64,000 bases of DNA from Amoebidium appalachense (Eukaryota; Ichthyosporea): assembly GCA_963693365.1 (NCBI GenBank), contig CAVNZM010000010.1, positions 3,100,001-3,164,000 on the forward strand, written 5' to 3'. Made by a program: the position numbers and the translations under genes. The stretch's first letter is position 1; each line of letters begins with the position of its first letter. This document shows positions 54,451 through 64,000 of the stretch, in pieces. The notes under the pieces were generated by a model. It saw only the letters and a program-made list of their open reading frames with translations. It was not told the DNA's origin and did no database searches.

Positions 54451-56796
54451 AAACACAAACACACACAGCCCTTCTCTTATAGGCAACCCATGCAAAAATG
54501 TGTATGTTATCTTATCGCACCACAATTAGGAACAACAATCCTCGATTCAGACCATTCCAGCACGTAATACCTGCCGTGGTGTGTAAGCATATGTGTCAAC
54601 TATTGTCACGGGTGGCTATTATTTTCTTCATCATAACAAAAGTCGATAATAAGGTACTCTGCTCGCCTGCCCATCCTTCAAGGCATGCCGTTGGTTGACT
54701 ATATACTCACTGTTTGCACTGGGGTGCAGGCCGAGGCCGAGGGGGATGAAAGCAACACACATGGAGATCTGAATGAGCAACTGCGCACGTGCCGCAAAGA
54801 GCTCAAATCATTGGACCTGGAGCTGGCAGCTATTCTTGGCGACACAAATGCACAGCCCCTGCTTGGGTCCCCACAGCCTGAGGAACCACAGCAGCCGCAG
54901 GTGTGTACTGGGCGCATGCCGAGAGCTATTGATGTGGTGTCTTTATTTGAATGGGAATGTATATATGGAGCACCAGTGTGGATGGTATGCAATGTGACAA
55001 TATCGCATGAGGTACTGTGTACAAGACTGCTGCATACACAATGTGCATTTGATTCATGTGTTTTGCAATTACCTTATTTCGCTTTGTGCCTGTAGCTGTC
55101 GCTTATGGTACTGTGTGCATGAGCTTTTTGGTTACTGTGCGCAACAGCTTTCTATGGTTGTGCTTGCGGGTAATATGTTCACAAGCATTGTATTATAGCT
55201 AACACAAGTGAAACTAGATGCATGTAAGCTGTATCATTACTGTGCAAGTGTCGTACGGGTGTGTGCACATTGCCCAGCCATGCAGTACTCTGTGCATGAA
55301 CGATTATGCAGTTTGCACAAGCATAGCACCGAACTCCAATGGTGTCGATAAGCAATGAATGCGCTGGATATAGCTGGTACAGTTGCATTTGCACTCACTA
55401 CCCTTGTACAAATCAGGATGACAGCCCACCACCCTCCGCCACCATTGACCCGGGCCCCACCACCACTCCTGTGCCGGTCATTCCCGTCCTTCATGAAACA
55501 AAAGCCCGCCGGCGCCTGTCAACCAGCCCAAGCCCCACACCCCGCCGCCCATCAGACCCGTCAACCTCCAACCCCAACCTTCGTGTTTACACCGGCCACG
55601 AACAGGCTGGCATATCCCTCTCAGCGCCCCTTCGATCACACAATCCTTTTATGGGACCTACACCCACCCGCCGCACACTTTCAGGCCAACCCCTCCCGGC
55701 ACTGTCCCTCATATGGAGTGAAGAAATGCTCCCAACCTGCCCGCCTTCCCAAATTGCGCACACAACCAACCCCCCACCAAAAACCAGAATGGTGCGATCT
55801 TTTGCCAGTGGGCCGCTTCTCACCACCACCACCACGACCACAAAACAGATACCCGCCAGCCGTCTAGTGGCGGTACACTCTGCACCCACAACCCAACCAC
55901 ACCCAATCATTTCCGCCCTGTTTCCTAGCACCAGCCACCCGCCCCTTGCCCCAACCCGCTCGGCCCCACCCGGCCCACAGGCACCAAACAGCACGGACGG
56001 GGTGGAAATGCACACGACAACGCACATAGGGAGGTATCTGCGTGTGCCTAGCAGGCAGGCACGCAAGCAGAGGCCAGGGAGCAGGGATACAGCACCCACA
56101 TGGTCCCCCACCGTTGAATCTGTGGATGAACCACAACCAGCATCGCACACACTTGCGGCATTTGTGGCAAATAACGGCGCCGCGGCGATAGAGGCTGGGC
56201 TGCAGCAGCAACAAAGAATGGACGAACAGAACCTGGTTAGGAAGAGAGCAACACTGGCAAACACGGGCAGGGGCCAGCCCATCCAACCCCGCCAGTCCCA
56301 AATGTCCCACTCATCACGCACGAGTGCAGAAAGTGCACCCCCTGTAGGCCTATACCCCGGCCCGTCCCCACCCGCACCCAGCATGCATCCAAGCAGTAGT
56401 CGTGTACCCTCACGTTCTCAGAGTCTCCTCGTTGTGCGCCCGCTATCCAATCTCTCCGACCTGGAGAGTAGAAGCGACCCACAAAGTAGCGAATCAGTAG
56501 AGGAGCAAAAGAAAAAGGAGGCAGCGAGGCCGAGGGGGGGCATGCGCACGGACCCACAGCAGGCGCTGGGGGACAAGCAGATGACAACTATAAATAGCAC
56601 GTGGAGGCAGGCCATGCAGAGGGCCGGGCCCAGTGACCGCTACCCGGTCAGCACGGTGGCGGCACATTTCTACCGACGGCTGTGCACACAGTGCCCTGAC
56701 ATGCACCACCCTTACACCCTGGCATTCCAGGTGAGACAAGAATCCCTCCCTCCCCTTCTCTTCTCCTCCCTTCCCCTTTGTGCGTGCGCAACCGCG

Positions 56797-56839
<43 letters not shown>

Positions 56840-56987
56840 CACACACACACACGTGCGCACGCGCGCACGCACGCAAGCAGTCTCACACAAACTCAATCTT
56901 CTTTTCTGGTGCACGCACATTTCTTTTGGCGTCTCGCAGACTGGGTTAGCAGGTGCACTCATTGCACACCGCATGCACATAGCACAA

Positions 56988-57019
<32 letters not shown>

Positions 57020-57615
57020 ACACACTATCAGGCACGCGTGGGTGCGATTGCACACACATACACAACCACAAACACACCCACACATACACGCACAAAAAAA
57101 AAAAAAAAAAAAAAAAAGAAAGAAAAAGCATGTGTGGAAGCAAATGTGTCATGTGTGCGCAGATTGTGTGTGTTTTCTTGCAAGTAAAGCATATCTGCGC
57201 ACACAACTGTATCGGAGAATGATGACGTTCCTACCCACCGTTCGACTCACCGGCCATTTTAGGTGCCCCTGTGTCGAGCTCATGTTGCAGTCATGACACG
57301 AACGGAGGCACCTTTTATTTCTTCTTATCAGCCAAAGGTCAAAGCACAAAATGCAATATATACTAACAGTCTCCACAACAATTCTCTCCCCCTTTCCCAT
57401 CATCTCCGTGCACCTCCTTACATTCCTTATTGCCTGAACACCCGCATACATACACTCACACACACACATATACTCACTCACTCACTCACTCACTCATTCG
57501 TTTGCTCAACTCAGACGCACACAAACAACACACACACACACACACTCTTGTTCACCCAATCGCTTGCGCACACACACATGCACACACACAAACACAAACA
57601 CACACACAAACGCAC

Positions 57616-57652
<37 letters not shown>

Positions 57653-59064
57653 TTCAACACCTCCCCCCTCCCCCCTCCCCCCTCCCCCCCCCGGTGGCCC
57701 CTTCCCCCCCCCCCCCCCCCCCCCCCCCCCCGCCCCGCCACAACCCAACCACAACACACAAACACACACACACACAGACGGAAGTCTTTGCGGGTCTCAT
57801 CCGAGTTCTCGTACCCAGCATCAACACCAGTGACTATGCACACCGCAAGGCCGATCTTCTAGCACTTGGCCGTGCACATGCACAGTTAGGCCTAACACGT
57901 GCACACTATGAGGCGGCCTATGGGGCGCTAGCGCACGTGGTTGCGGCCAGGGTGGGGCAGATGTTCGATGCACGTGCAGAGGAGGCATGGACGGAGGGGG
58001 CACGGCTGGCTGTGGACACACTGGTCACGGCACAGATGCTGGCTGAGAGGCCACAGGCACAGGGTGGGTGTGTGCATGTGGGTGGTTGTGGGTGCTTGGG
58101 TGGGTCTTACTGTGTGTGTGTGTGATTGTGTATTTGTGTTGAGGTTAAGGGTGGAAGGGGGCGAGTGTGTGTGTGTGTGTGTTTTGAGGGGGGAAGGGGG
58201 GAGGGGGGAGGGTGAGGGGGGGATGGGAAGACAAAGCACGGGGAGACGGACGAGGGGAGGTGGGAAATGAAGCTGGGCAGGCATGTGGGTGCTGGCATGC
58301 TTTTATGTGTGTGTGTTTTTGTGGGGAAGCAGGGACGAGGGAAGGGGGATTGTGGATGTTGGTGTTGGTCAGTTCGAAATCGTTCGCGTGAGTGTGAATG
58401 GCCGGCACACACATACTCATACACATGTTTCAAGCACACACCTGGGCCAGAAAAGTGCTTTAGTCAGCCAACGGGAGATCCACACAAGACATCAGAGATG
58501 CAAAGGTTCACACATCCACGTAGCACGCTCCCTTCCCCATCCCTCCCCCCTCCCCCCACCTGCCCCCCTTCCCCCCCCCCCCCCCCCCCCCTTCCCCAAC
58601 CGTCTCCCCTCCCCCTTCCCCCTTGCTCCGTGGCCACATGATAGCATATCCCGTCACGCCGTGTACACACAGTCTCACCCAATCACATTGGCTGCAGGCA
58701 AAATCAACACCCTCTTGCAGCGGCTCAAGCTCAAGAGACAGGACAAAGCCGACGGGAAGGTGTGTGCATGTGTTGTGGTTGGCCTGTGTGATCTGCATGC
58801 ACACGCACGGTGCGAGACCATAGGACCATGCACACCGAATGTGTTCTGCTCGTGTTAACATCATGCTTACCTCCCCCCCTCCCCCCCTCCTCCTCTCCCC
58901 CCTCCCTCCCTCTCTCTCCCCCTCCCTCCCCCACCCCCTTCTGTACCGTTTTATCTCATGACACAGCCCGGATATGCAAGCCCCCCCCCCCAACCCCCCC
59001 CCCCCCCTCCCTCCCCCCGCGCGCCGCCCCAAACAGCCACCACTTCCGCCTCTTCTCCCCAAAA

Positions 59065-59121
<57 letters not shown>

Positions 59122-59164
59122 CCCAAAAGACACACACACTCTCTCTCTCTCTCTCTCCCCAAAA

Positions 59165-59227
<63 letters not shown>

Positions 59228-59240
59228 CCCAAAAGACACA

Positions 59241-59294
<54 letters not shown>

Positions 59295-59303
59295 TCCCGA
59301 AAA

Positions 59304-59344
<41 letters not shown>

Positions 59345-59552
59345 CACACACACACACACACATGCACGTGCACACAGACACAAACCCTTCCTCTTTACCA
59401 CCCTTTTCCCCTCTCAGAACCCACCCACGTGAGGCTTGGTATCAATTATTGCCTGTTGATCTATGTCTGTTCCCCCACCCATGCATCCGAAACCACCTCC
59501 CCTTTTGGAATACGAACTTTTAACTTTCAAGCGTGGCCCACCCACCCCTCCC

Positions 59553-59630
<78 letters not shown>

Positions 59631-60872
59631 ACCCACCCTCCCTCTTTCCCATCCTTGCTCCACGCTTTGCCTCCCTTAATGAACACGCAAACCCCTTCCA
59701 TTCTTCTCCCTCTGAACTAACTTCAAGGTTCCTTCTCCAGCCCTGCAACCTCACCCCTCAACCTGCACGGTACACAATATACGACTTCCTACCTCAGTCC
59801 ACTGCCAACATGCCCATATTTCCTCACCGTTGTTTTTCCTGCCCTGCCATAGGGCCAAATAGTCACAACGCAGGGACCGTGTCCGGCTGCATTCCAATCT
59901 CCTTCCATTTCCGTCAATCGATCAAGCCGTTTTTTGAAAGGAGGGCAACAGAAATTGGTTTCAGCGCAAAATCATGGCGTTCGCAAGCGGCAACCTTTTT
60001 ATGTTGTATAATATGTATTTATTGCTAAAAGCAACCAAATATAAGCAAATATATTATATAAAAAGGTTTTTATTAAAGATAACATGATAAATATTTGGTT
60101 ATTGAATGTTTTTTGTCTTCCCTTTGACTGCGATGGCGTCCCCGCTTCAAGGCAAATGTGTTTGTATTACTCTGGCTCAAACGAATCAGGTGGACCCGGC
60201 TCATCGCCGTTGATCGATTGATTGGGCGCAAGCGGGAATCGGATTATGCAAAGTTATATGAGTCGATTGGATCCGCAATTCCGCTTAAAAAATTTAAGGC
60301 CGTTTGATTGGATCCGCAATTCCAGTTTAAAGATTTACTGACTTTTTCGGTTGTGATTAGTTGGCCAGATGCTTTTGCATCAAACAATTTGCTTAAACTC
60401 ATTCTAACTCTCTGCCCCCTACTGCTGCCCCCCTTCCCCCCCTCCAACCCCCCCCCCCCCCCCCCCGGCGCCCCCTTCGGTTCCTCTATCTCTTTCTTCT
60501 TTCTCCCCGCTTTTTATGCAAGCTCTTTGTGTGTGGTTTACACTCTGCATCGTGTTCGATGTTGTTTCTGTGCACTTTGTACTTTATAGCGCACTCAACT
60601 GCCGCCCTCTCCCTCCCCCCCACGCACAGGACGCACTGCAAGGTGCGCACCTCTCTCTCAGTGCCAAGCAGGCCGGTTGCATCCGCATGGCCTTTGAGCG
60701 GGCGCTCAGACGGGCCAGTGAGCAGGAGGAGCCAGTTGCCGTGTTGACCAGCATCTTCTACGAGGACCTGTTTGCCCGCCACATGCCCCTGCAGCTGCTG
60801 CTCAAGGTAGCATCTTATTCACGGTTTCCCTCTTGTCTGTTTTGGTTCACAATTACACGGCTTGACTCCCCC

Positions 60873-60903
<31 letters not shown>

Positions 60904-61639
60904 ACACGCATCTCACCCCATCCCACCCCATCCACCCACTCACCTACCCACTCCCCCCTCCTATCCCCCCTTCTCCCCCACCCATCTATCCACCCACCCA
61001 CCTATCCACCCACCCACCTATCCACCCACCCACCCACCCACCCACCCACCCACCCACCCACCCACCCACCCACCCACCCACCCACCCACCCACCTATCCA
61101 CCCACCCACCTATCCACCCACCCACCTATCCACCCACCCACCCACCTATCCACCCACCCACCCACCTATCCACCCACCCACCCACCCACCTATCCACCCA
61201 CCCACCTATCCACCCACCCACCCACCTATCCACCCACCCACCCACCTATCCACCCACCCACCCACCCACCTATCCACCCACCCACCTATCCACCCACCCA
61301 CCTATCCACCCACCCACCCACCCACCCACCCACCCACCCACCTATCCACCCACCCACCTATCCACCCACCCACCTATCCACCCACCCACCCACCTATCCA
61401 CCCACCCACCCACCCACCTATCCACCCACCCACCTATCCACCCACCCACCTATCCACCCACCCACCTATCCACCCACCCACCTATCCACCCACCCACCCA
61501 CCCACCTATCCACCCACCTACCTATCCACCCACCCACCCACCCACCTATCCACCCACCCACCCACCCACCTATCCACCCACCCACCTATCCACCCACCCC
61601 ACCTTCACCCCAACCCCAACCCACCCACTCCATCCACCC

Positions 61640-61679
<40 letters not shown>

Positions 61680-61928
61680 AAGAAAGAAAATCCCTCCTAA
61701 CCCTGCTGTACCTCATCTGTCTCAGTTGGTCCCTGTTTTCTGTTTCCCCCGTCCCAACCCCCTCTCCCACCCCTCCCCTTGGTACTGTGGATGACTTAAG
61801 CCCATGTAATTTGGGGTCTGCTAACGATGCATACTTTTTTGTGTGTGTGCTCTGCAATCTGCATCGTTTGGTCCGTGATGTATGGATACTTCAAGTTCTA
61901 GAGCACACTAAAGACCCACCCGCACCAG

Positions 61929-62019
<91 letters not shown>

Positions 62020-62380
62020 CTCCCCCACCTCCCCCACGCCCCCCCACCTCCCCCAAACTTCGTAGTATATATTTCTTTCTAACCTGCTCTCCCCCCACCA
62101 CCCACAGGACAATCTCCGTCTCCAAAGCGGCTACTTTGCCACCACCGTGTCCCTCGTTGTCCCCGATGAGCACCCACCAGCATGGGGGCCCACTCTGCTA
62201 CCCCCACAACTACTCGAAGCAAACAACGTACGCAGTGCACTAGACTCCCTAACTGTCACAATGAGAAGACGTCTGGGGTCGGCGTTTGACCAGAGAACGA
62301 GGGAGGCGTGGTTGGCCGGATGTGCTCTTGTTGCCCAGGAGGCAGGGCACGGGGGTAGCACTAGGTCACTGTTGAACTGA
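53841..62380 (+). CDS. Tandem two-globin-domain protein with long disordered N-terminus (7 exons)
   Basis: The exons are 53841-54005, 54730-54900, 55417-56730, 57778-58063, 58698-58759, 60630-60806 and 62108-62380. Phases agree and the product is about 815 residues. Residues 1-112 contain two short predicted helices ([27 protein letters not shown]). Residues 113-490 are Pro/Ser/Thr-rich and disordered. Globin 1 (about 495-640) starts at STWRQAM with helix B FYRRLC. Exon 4 supplies helix E, then [12 protein letters not shown] with proximal His F8 at about 584, and [16 protein letters not shown] for helices G-H. A short charged linker follows. Globin 2 (about 674-810) has [31 protein letters not shown] and [16 protein letters not shown], but [12 protein letters not shown] stands where F8 His should be. 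Globins bind heme and handle O2, NO or redox signals. Domain 2 may not hold heme. The start ATG and the short CD region of globin 1 are uncertain. Confidence 0.78.
54196..54260. repeat. G homopolymer of about 65 bp
   Basis: One of the longest uninterrupted G runs in the window, in intron 1 of the globin gene. A T run (54320-54345) and (CA)n (54385-54442) follow. Confidence 0.9.
59065..59362. repeat. Alternating (CA)n and (CT)n blocks joined by CCCCAAAAGACA
   Basis: Four CA blocks and two CT blocks are separated by the short module TCCCCAAAAGACACACA, which looks like a higher-order repeat within intron 5 of the globin gene. Confidence 0.88.
59560..59600. repeat. C homopolymer, about 41 bp, followed by (CA)n
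   Basis: Intronic C run joined to a CA tract (59601-59628). Confidence 0.9.
60520..60597 (+). repeat. Dispersed repeat family copy (about 75 bp), intronic, sense
   Basis: It reads TGTGTGGTTTACACTCTGCA, then TCGTGTTCGATGTTG, then GTGCACTTTGTACTTTATAG, 32 bp upstream of the exon 6 acceptor of the globin gene. Confidence 0.8.
60975..61600. repeat. (CCCA)n minisatellite with interspersed CTATCCA
   Basis: About 620 bp of CCCACCCACCTATCCA modules with variable numbers of CCCA between CTAT insertions, in intron 6 of the globin gene. Its frames give artefactual Pro/His/Thr-rich peptides. Confidence 0.95.
61930..62013. repeat. (CA)n in globin intron 6
   Basis: About 84 bp of pure CA, 95 bp before the acceptor of the last exon. 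Confidence 0.95.
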
Positions 62381-62911
62381 GGGAGTGTGAATGTTTCTTA
62401 CTTATTCAGAATATAGGTTGAAGAGACAGATACAGTCGAATGTTTTCTTGTCTGTCTATTGGTATGGGTACGTGTGACGTGCACTTGTTGTATTATAAGC
62501 TACGAGTGCTTAATGAATGAAAAGCAAGCTTTGAGAAATCAATTCTTTAGGTGCCTTTGCCAAATTTAGCCTGAACCACTACAGTTGTATACGATTTCAC
62601 TATTACTTGGCTTGCCCTGGGCTATGGCATGGGTGCCACGGATATAGGACTCGGAACTATGTCGTGCTTTGTATTCTAATATCGGATATTTAGTGTGATA
62701 CCTCCTGGCTGTATTCATAAACAATAGTTTTAGTGTGTGATACATTGTTCTATAAGACCTTTAATTAAGAGGTGTTTGTCTCTTTTATGCACGCGGCAGC
62801 TCATGTAAATTATCCACCCAGGCCATAAACAATTTGAACTTATTACAGAAATGTCGGTCAAATTGATTTGTGCATAGCGGTTTAAGAGTGTCGGTGGGTG
62901 GGTGGGTGGGC

Positions 62912-62978
<67 letters not shown>

Positions 62979-63265
62979 CTTTCGTGCGTGTGTGCATGAA
63001 TATTTCACTCTCTCCCCCGCCCCCTCCCCCCGCTCCCTCTCTCTCCTCGTCTGCATTCCTCTCTCCTCGTCCCCCCCTCTCTCCTCGTCTGCATTCCCCC
63101 TCCCCCCCCCCCCCCCCCCCCCCCTCCCCCCATCGATCGCGAAAATTCGGTCCCTTCCCTCCCTCCCTCCCCCCTCCCATCACCATGCCCCTCCCCCCCC
63201 CTCCCTTCCCCCCCCCCTCCCCCCCCCCCCCCAATCCCCCCCTCCGCTGGTGTTCTTTCTGACAG
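62381..63265. other. 3' flank of the globin gene
   Basis: About 500 bp of ordinary DNA, then (TG)n at 62917-62971 and pyrimidine-rich C tracts (63006-63240). No gene was seen except the possible acceptor at 63265. Confidence 0.55.
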
Positions 63266-63415
63266 GTGCCATTGTTCTGCTACGAGCACTGCCCGGGTCG
63301 ATTGCACACAGGCCACACGGGCAGTCTCGCTGCATTTGTGTGCATCACTTACCTGGGGCATACCCATGCTAAGGCTCGTCCTAACATTATCAGGCTTATC
63401 AAAAAGCTTTGGTGA
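63266..63415 (+). CDS. Possible terminal exon of an unidentified gene (50 codons)
   Basis: A pyrimidine-rich tract ending TTTCTGACAG precedes an open frame of 49 residues and TGA at 63413-63415. The peptide has complex, protein-like composition (VPLFCYEHCPGRL..., ending RLIKKLW) and is the only such stretch after the globin stop. No upstream exon with a known phase was found, so it may be a separate gene's last exon, an alternative globin 3' exon, or chance. Confidence 0.3.
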   Translation: MPLFCYEHCPGRLHTGHTGSLAAFVCITYLGHTHAKARPNIIRLIKKLW

Positions 63416-64000
63416 GGACCCAATGCAACCACATCGGCAGAACTGACTTGCTCTAATCAGATTTAATCTGAAAACAGCAGGACCATTCTGGAAGAAGCAG
63501 AGTTATTCCACTTTTGCAGAATTATTCTGCAGACGCAGGATTATTCCGGCTTACGCAGAATTATTTTGCAAAAGCGGAATTATTTCGCAAAAAGCAGAGC
63601 TTTTCTGCTCTTCCCGTGACAGCTAGAGGCATAAATTTGCTACATGTACAAGTAGATCTGAGTAGTTCTGCTTTCTGCAAAAACCTTGATAACTCTGCTC
63701 TTGGCAGAATAGTTCTGCATTTGTAGAACAATTCTGCTTTTGCAGAATAGTCCTGCTTGTTGCAGAATTTCTCTGCTTTTTGAAGACTATTTCTACTCTT
63801 TGCAGGATAATTCTGCTCAGAGCAAGTTGATTTTGCCGCAATGTGGTTGGTCAACGGGGGGGGGGGGGGGGGGGGGGGGGGGATGGGGCCACGCGTGTTT
63901 AGTGTTAAGATAATACACTTTCTGCGCCACATCGCGGAATGGGTCCTGTTACGTACGTACGTGCAGCCACCGGTCGTGGGTTTGGGACAGGTCACGCAGT
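63416..64000. other. Right end of the window, no gene recognised
   Basis: It contains the satellite above, a G run of about 25 bp (63857-63881) and about 120 bp of ordinary sequence with a GTACGTACGTAC stretch. Confidence 0.5.
63480..63835. repeat. Degenerate satellite of about 18-22 bp built on GCAGAATTATTCTGC
   Basis: Repeated GCAGAAT(T/A)(A/G)TTCTGC-like modules, where GCAGAA and TTCTGC are inverted repeats. About 15 units are present. The intervening A or T runs change from A-rich in the first half to T-rich in the second, as if the array inverts near 63620-63650. Confidence 0.8.

Noticed and set aside
55587-56384. Antisense 265-residue ORF over globin exon 3
   Set aside because: A shadow frame. 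The plus-strand frame continues in phase into globin exons on both sides.
56939-56990. Extra globin exon reading [16 protein letters not shown]
   Set aside because: It has a CAG acceptor in the right phase, but no GT donor follows before the CA repeat. Exons 3 and 4 already join in phase.
60975-61600. Telomeric repeat
   Set aside because: The CCCA/CTATCC modules are irregular and interstitial, and do not match a standard CCCTAA/TTAGGG array.
60516-61794. 394- and 310-residue Pro/Thr/His-rich frames
   Set aside because: They read through a real globin exon (60630-60806) into the CCCA/CTATCC minisatellite, so most of the frame is repeat.

Overview
The window is nuclear DNA of an intron-rich eukaryote. 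Every recognisable gene is split into many small exons (17 to about 300 nt, plus one of 1.3 kb) with GT-AG junctions, and introns and intergenic DNA are packed with (CA/GT)n, (GA/CT)n and very long G or C homopolymers. There are no operons or Shine-Dalgarno signals. The gene set (SLC25 carrier, secreted PI-PLC X protein, IKS-group kinase, C1orf131/DUF4602-like nucleolar protein, globins) fits a unicellular eukaryote. An opisthokont-grade protist is my guess, but the sequence does not settle the lineage. All gene models were assembled by hand by joining exons whose phases agree; none is tested against transcripts.

Layout: (1) 107-916 (+), the 3' exon of a mitochondrial carrier gene entering from the left. 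(2) 3349-16823 (+), a 22-exon gene for a protein kinase fused to a C-terminal START lipid-binding domain. (3) 17501-20086 (-), a complete 3-exon secreted PI-PLC X-domain protein, convergent with gene 2. (4) 20655-28730 (+), a 10-exon basic protein resembling C1orf131/DUF4602, divergent from gene 3 across a 568-bp CCAAT-box intergenic region. (5) 29353-41443 (-), a complete 17-exon, 667-residue IKS-type kinase with C-terminal membrane segments. (6) 41816-52811, an island of nested mobile DNA: a foldback element, an unknown 286-residue ORF and its broken inverted copy, two copies of a 3.2-kb TIR element, and a short LTR retrotransposon inserted in one of those copies. The other TIR copy preserves the empty site. 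(7) 53841-62380 (+), a 7-exon gene for a roughly 815-residue protein with a long disordered N-terminus and two tandem globin domains, the second lacking the proximal histidine. (8) 62381-64000, repeats and one possible exon of another gene.

The genes show no common pathway. The most notable points are the tandem-globin protein, the kinase-START fusion with an unrecognised N-terminal domain, a minisatellite built from copies of a real 5' splice site, the recurring GT/G-rich 5' and CA/C-rich 3' ends of introns, and the readable insertion history of the transposon island.
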